A stretch of 16,970 bases of DNA, from the NCBI GenBank assembly GCA_009885425.1, contig VFKS01000355.1, forward strand, positions 1 to 16,970, in the 5' to 3' direction. Position 1 is the first letter of the stretch; every line of letters starts with the position of its first letter. The stretch is from Novosphingobium sp. (GTDB lineage Bacteria > Pseudomonadota > Alphaproteobacteria > Sphingomonadales > Sphingomonadaceae). The translations under genes and the position numbers were made by a program. The notes beneath the pieces are model-generated. The model saw nothing but the letters and a program-made list of their open reading frames with translations, did not search any database and had not been told where the DNA came from. Of the stretch, positions 14,042-16,970 are shown in pieces.

Positions 14042-15120
14042 CTGCCCTCGCCCAGCCCCGGCGCGCGCTTCGGCTCCCACTTCTCGCGCGCAAAGCGGAT
14101 CGCCGGCGCAATCATGTGCGCACCATCATGCTCGATCCACAGCCCCCGCTCGGCAACGTGGGGCTGGTTCAGCGCCTCGCGAAAATCGAGCACCGGCGAA
14201 AAAGCCACGTCCTTGTCGGCAAACCAGTTGATCCATGCATCGCGGGTCCGGCTGGCAAAAGTCTCACGCAGGAAGACGATCAGTTCGGTCTGCTCTCCAG
14301 CTGGTTTGTCTGCCATTGGATAGAAGTCCATCCGCCCCAGCGCCTCGAGCAGGTTGGCCGCAAATTTGAGCTCGCGTCCGCCCAGCACCACGTGCTTGCC
14401 ATCCTTGGTGCGGTAGACCTGATAGAAGGCGGCCCCGCCGAGCGAACGCTGACTGTCTGAACGCGGCGCCGCTCCGCCCGCAATCGCGCTGCTCGCAGTG
14501 TGAACGCACCACGGCAGCAAGCTGTCGAACATCGCACAATCGATATAGTCGCCCCGCCCGCTATCGCGCGCAGCATAGAGCGCCATCAGCGTGGCTGACA
14601 GCGCGGTCAGTCCAGCCGCCATATCCGATGCCGCCACCCCTGGCACTACCGGCGCTCCATCGGGGCCATCGTTGACCGACAGGAACCCGGCGAGCGCCTG
14701 AACCGCCATGTCATGCGCAGGGTGGTGCGCCAGTTCGCCCTGCTGCCCAAAGGCCGAAATCGAACAGTAGACGATCCGCGGATTTCGCGCGGCGACCACA
14801 GCATAGTCAAACCCCAGCCGCGCCATCACGCCGGGACGGAACCCTTCGACAAAGACATCGGCGTTTTCGATCAGCTGCCACAGGTGAGCCTTGCCAGCGG
14901 TGCTTTTGAGATCGAGCACCACCGAATGTTTGCCGCGATTGAGGTTGCGAAACCACACCGATTGACCGCCTTCATAGGGCGTCTGTTCACGCGCCGGGTC
15001 GCCTGCCGGGGCCTCCACCTTGATCACTTCGGCGCCCTGATCAGCCATCATCATCGTCATCATCGGACCCGGCAGGAACACCGTCAGGTCGATCACTTTG
15101 ACGCCAGTAAGTTTGCCCAT
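14038..15120 (-). CDS. CaiB/BaiF family CoA transferase (class III), racemase-like length
   Basis: Protein of 360 residues. The class III CoA-transferase fold is shown by the N-terminal [15 protein letters not shown] (6-20) and [16 protein letters not shown] (29-44), [12 protein letters not shown] (61-72), [17 protein letters not shown] (87-103) and the region [19 protein letters not shown]137 in [10 protein letters not shown] is the expected catalytic aspartate. The C-terminal half includes [26 protein letters not shown] sequence. The short length and the HDM site resemble alpha-methylacyl-CoA racemases, which share the fold and keep the Asp-His pair, so either a transferase or a racemase is possible. 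Its ATG follows the gpsA stop with no gap (TGAATG) and the purine tract GAGG lies at the end of gpsA, so it is co-transcribed and perhaps coupled. No relation to glycerol-3-phosphate metabolism is evident. Confidence 0.9.
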   Translation of the reverse strand: MGKLTGVKVIDLTVFLPGPMMTMMMADQGAEVIKVEAPAGDPAREQTPYEGGQSVWFRNLNRGKHSVVLDLKSTAGKAHLWQLIENADVFVEGFRPGVMARLGFDYAVVAARNPRIVYCSISAFGQQGELAHHPAHDMAVQALAGFLSVNDGPDGAPVVPGVAASDMAAGLTALSATLMALYAARDSGRGDYIDCAMFDSLLPWCVHTASSAIAGGAAPRSDSQRSLGGAAFYQVYRTKDGKHVVLGGRELKFAANLLEALGRMDFYPMADKPAGEQTELIVFLRETFASRTRDAWINWFADKDVAFSPVLDFREALNQPHVAERGLWIEHDGAHMIAPAIRFAREKWEPKRAPGLGEGS

Positions 15121-16122
15121 TCAGCCGGCCTCAGATTCGGCGCCCGCCGCGGTGCGAAGGAGGCCCCGGAAGATTTCGCTTGGGGTCCGCCGTCCCTGGA
15201 TCACGTCGAACACGTCGCGGCTGATTGGCATCGAGACCCCGTGCTTTTCGGCCAGGGCGATAACTGTCGGCGCGCTCTTCACCCCTTCGGCCACCATGTG
15301 CATCGAGGCGATGATATCGTCGAGCTTGCGGCCTTTGCCCAGTTCCACCCCGACGCTGCGATTGCGGCTGAGCGGGCTGGTGCAGGTCGCGATCAGATCG
15401 CCCATCCCGGTCAACCCGGCAAAGGTCTCGGCCTTGCCGCCCATCGCCACGCCCAGCCTGGTCATTTCCGATAGGCCCCGGGTAATCAGCGCCGAGCGGG
15501 TGTTGTCGCCGGCCCCCTGCCCGTCGCCCATCCCGACGGCGATTGCGATGATGTTCTTGAGCACCCCGCCCAGTTCGCAGCCGATCAGATCGGTGTTGGT
15601 GTAGACCCGGAACAGCCCCGAATGAAACAGCGACTGCAGCCGCCGGACGATGATTTCGTCCTCCATCGAAATGACGCTGGCCGCGGCTTGCCCGCCCAGA
15701 ATTTCACGCGCCAGGTTCGGCCCGGTCAGCACGCCCACCGGGTGGCCGGGCAGGCATTCCATGACCAGTTCGGTCATCCGCTTGCCGCTCGACAATTCAA
15801 GCCCCTTGGTCAGGCTCAGCACTGGCACCCAAGGCCGGATGTGGTGTGCCACTTCTTCCAGCACCGGGCGAAAGCTGTTTGATGGCACCCCCATCACGAT
15901 CACATCGGCCTGCGCCACCACCTCGCCCAGATCGGCGCTGGCCCGCAAAGTTGGTGGAAGGGTCAGGTCGGGTAGATAGCGGCTGTTGCGGCGGTTGGTG
16001 TTGATGTCCTCCACCGTCGCGCCATCGCGGGCCCAGAGCATCACCGGGGCGTTGCGCGTCGCCAGCGCGGCCACCGTGGTTCCCCAGCTTCCGCCGCCCA
16101 GAAGTCCGATCTTGAGTGTCAT
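15121..16122 (-). CDS. gpsA: NAD(P)H-dependent glycerol-3-phosphate dehydrogenase
   Basis: Reduces dihydroxyacetone phosphate to sn-glycerol-3-phosphate, the backbone of phospholipids; cytoplasmic. The 333 residues match the usual length. The N-terminal nucleotide-binding GLLGGGSWGTT is at 6-16. VIVMGVPSNSFR (74-85) and SLTKGLE with K106 follow, then LTGPNLAREI (132-141) and the catalytic core ELGGVLKNIIAIAVGMGDG (183-201) with K189. GLTGMGDLIATCTSPLSRNR and VAEGVKSAPTV complete the substrate site. The ATG at 16122 has GGGGAGG followed by a good spacing. It lies 33 bases after the alpha/beta hydrolase gene and directly abuts the CoA transferase, so the three form an operon. Confidence 0.97.
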   Translation of the reverse strand: MTLKIGLLGGGSWGTTVAALATRNAPVMLWARDGATVEDINTNRRNSRYLPDLTLPPTLRASADLGEVVAQADVIVMGVPSNSFRPVLEEVAHHIRPWVPVLSLTKGLELSSGKRMTELVMECLPGHPVGVLTGPNLAREILGGQAAASVISMEDEIIVRRLQSLFHSGLFRVYTNTDLIGCELGGVLKNIIAIAVGMGDGQGAGDNTRSALITRGLSEMTRLGVAMGGKAETFAGLTGMGDLIATCTSPLSRNRSVGVELGKGRKLDDIIASMHMVAEGVKSAPTVIALAEKHGVSMPISRDVFDVIQGRRTPSEIFRGLLRTAAGAESEAG

Positions 16123-16155
16123 ACCTTGCCTCCCCGCACCAGACTGGCGCGAAGC

Positions 16156-16970
16156 TTAATGCTTGGCAAGGAAGGCGAGGTGTCGTTGTGCCACTTCGGC
16201 TGGCTTTTCGATCATCGGAACGTGGCCAATATCCTCAAAGATCACCAGTTCGCTACCGGCAATGCCTTCGTGCTGCACATTCGCGCAGCTGACGTGGATC
16301 AGCTGATCGTGGCGGCCCCAGATGATCTGGACCGGGACCTTGATTTCGCCGAGCCGGTCGTTGAACGGCTGGTTCTGCGCTTCCTCCAGAATCTGGCCAA
16401 AGATCTTGTCGAGCAGTGCCTGATGCGGCGCGATATCGGCCAGTATGAGCCGCTTGAACTGCGCCGGAATCCAGCGCGGCTTATGGGCTACAAAGCCCAG
16501 CAACGCGTTGACATCGGCCAAGGTCCGCGGGACCAGCGGGTTGGCATTGCTGCCGGTCTCAACCATGTTCTGCAGGTCGCTTTCGACAGTCCCGGTCACA
16601 CCGAGATTGTTGAACAGCGTCAGCGAAAGCAGCCGCTCAGGGTGTTCGAATGCAAAGCGCAGCGCGATCCCGCCGCCCATCGAATTACCGCCGAGATGGC
16701 ACTTGTCGATCCCCAGTGCGTCCAGAAACAGGCGCAGTCGTTCGGTTTGGGCCTGCACAGAATAGTCCGGCGCAAAGCTGCGATCGTTCTCGCCAAAGCC
16801 GGGCAGATCGGGAAAGATCAGCCGGTAGTCGCGCTTGATATGCGGGGCGTAGAACGCCCAGTTGTCCTTGTCACCGCCGAACCCGTGAACCAGCACCAGT
16901 GGCTTTCCTGCCGGATTGCCGCCTTCCAGATAGGGCCAGGTGATGTCTCCGACCTTCACCGACTTTTGCA
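16156..16970 (-). CDS. Alpha/beta hydrolase (lipase/esterase-like), cut at its N-terminus by the right edge
   Basis: Alpha/beta hydrolase with VLVHGFGGDKDNW (22-34), FPDLPGFGENDR (49-60), nucleophile elbow GGNSMGGG with Ser93, and D218 (WGRHDQ) and H246 (DIGHVPMIEKP); numbers count from a GTG at 16959. The frame stays open from that GTG to the edge (codons CAA AAG TCG), and no ribosome site is seen before it. Similar proteins I remember have an extra N-terminal hydrophobic segment before the KVGD-like start, so the true start probably lies outside the window. The combination of HGFGGDKDNW and NSMGG is typical of bacterial lipases and esterases of the MhpC-like group. It is the first visible gene of the unit with gpsA, 33 bases downstream. 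A lipid or acyl-ester substrate would fit beside gpsA, but that is inference. Confidence 0.88.
   Translation of the reverse strand, partial: QKSVKVGDITWPYLEGGNPAGKPLVLVHGFGGDKDNWAFYAPHIKRDYRLIFPDLPGFGENDRSFAPDYSVQAQTERLRLFLDALGIDKCHLGGNSMGGGIALRFAFEHPERLLSLTLFNNLGVTGTVESDLQNMVETGSNANPLVPRTLADVNALLGFVAHKPRWIPAQFKRLILADIAPHQALLDKIFGQILEEAQNQPFNDRLGEIKVPVQIIWGRHDQLIHVSCANVQHEGIAGSELVIFEDIGHVPMIEKPAEVAQRHLAFLAKH

Noticed and set aside
1..16970. CRISPR arrays, tRNA or rRNA genes, insertion sequences, integrase genes.
   Set aside because: No direct-repeat spacing, cloverleaf, rRNA-like stretch or transposase/integrase frame was seen; all substantial DNA is covered by the genes listed.

Overview
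The window is GC-rich, gene-dense chromosomal DNA. It most likely comes from an alphaproteobacterium of the order Sphingomonadales (Erythrobacter, Altererythrobacter or Novosphingobium-like). I infer this from the gene families and their arrangement, not from a marker gene. No rRNA, tRNA, insertion sequence, prophage or CRISPR array is visible, and no gap between genes exceeds about 180 bases.

The left half (1-7611) is part of an exosortase A (XrtA/PEP-CTERM) exopolysaccharide locus. On the minus strand, reading leftwards, are an AMP-forming ligase, a fold-type III PLP-dependent decarboxylase (4-base overlap), a 175-base intergenic region with an unusual set of competing inverted repeats, a lipoprotein polysaccharide export protein of the Wza type, and a Wzz/GumC-type chain-length determinant that runs off the left edge. 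Diverging on the plus strand are a FemAB/GNAT-like acyltransferase, a small acyl carrier protein and two alpha/beta-hydrolase-fold proteins joined by 4-base overlaps. The ligase, carrier protein, decarboxylase, FemAB protein and two hydrolases look like a small thiotemplate-style pathway that makes and attaches an acyl or aminoacyl group during extracellular polysaccharide assembly. The families are catalogued as exosortase-associated, but as far as I know their chemistry is not established. The exosortase itself, the tyrosine kinase and the glycosyltransferases are not in the window and are expected further left.

The right half (7608-16970) is mainly metabolism and housekeeping: thioredoxin reductase (trxB, minus), a serine alpha/beta hydrolase (plus), an HCx5R tyrosine-type phosphatase (minus), an omega-amino acid/beta-alanine:pyruvate aminotransferase followed after 3 bases by a ProX/YbaK-type aminoacyl-tRNA deacylase (plus), formate-tetrahydrofolate ligase (fhs, plus), and a minus-strand group of an alpha/beta hydrolase (cut by the right edge), gpsA and a CaiB/BaiF-family CoA transferase.

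Recurring architecture: all three convergent gene pairs overlap by exactly four bases at their stop codons, so none has room for a terminator between the genes. Within the exosortase cassette, successive genes overlap by ATGA or GTGA. The most interesting non-coding sequences are the possible RNA switch or operator cluster before the export gene (1933-2007), a possible sigma-54 promoter for the FemAB operon inside the start of the divergent ligase gene (4764-4779), and a hairpin between the Shine-Dalgarno sequence and start of fhs.
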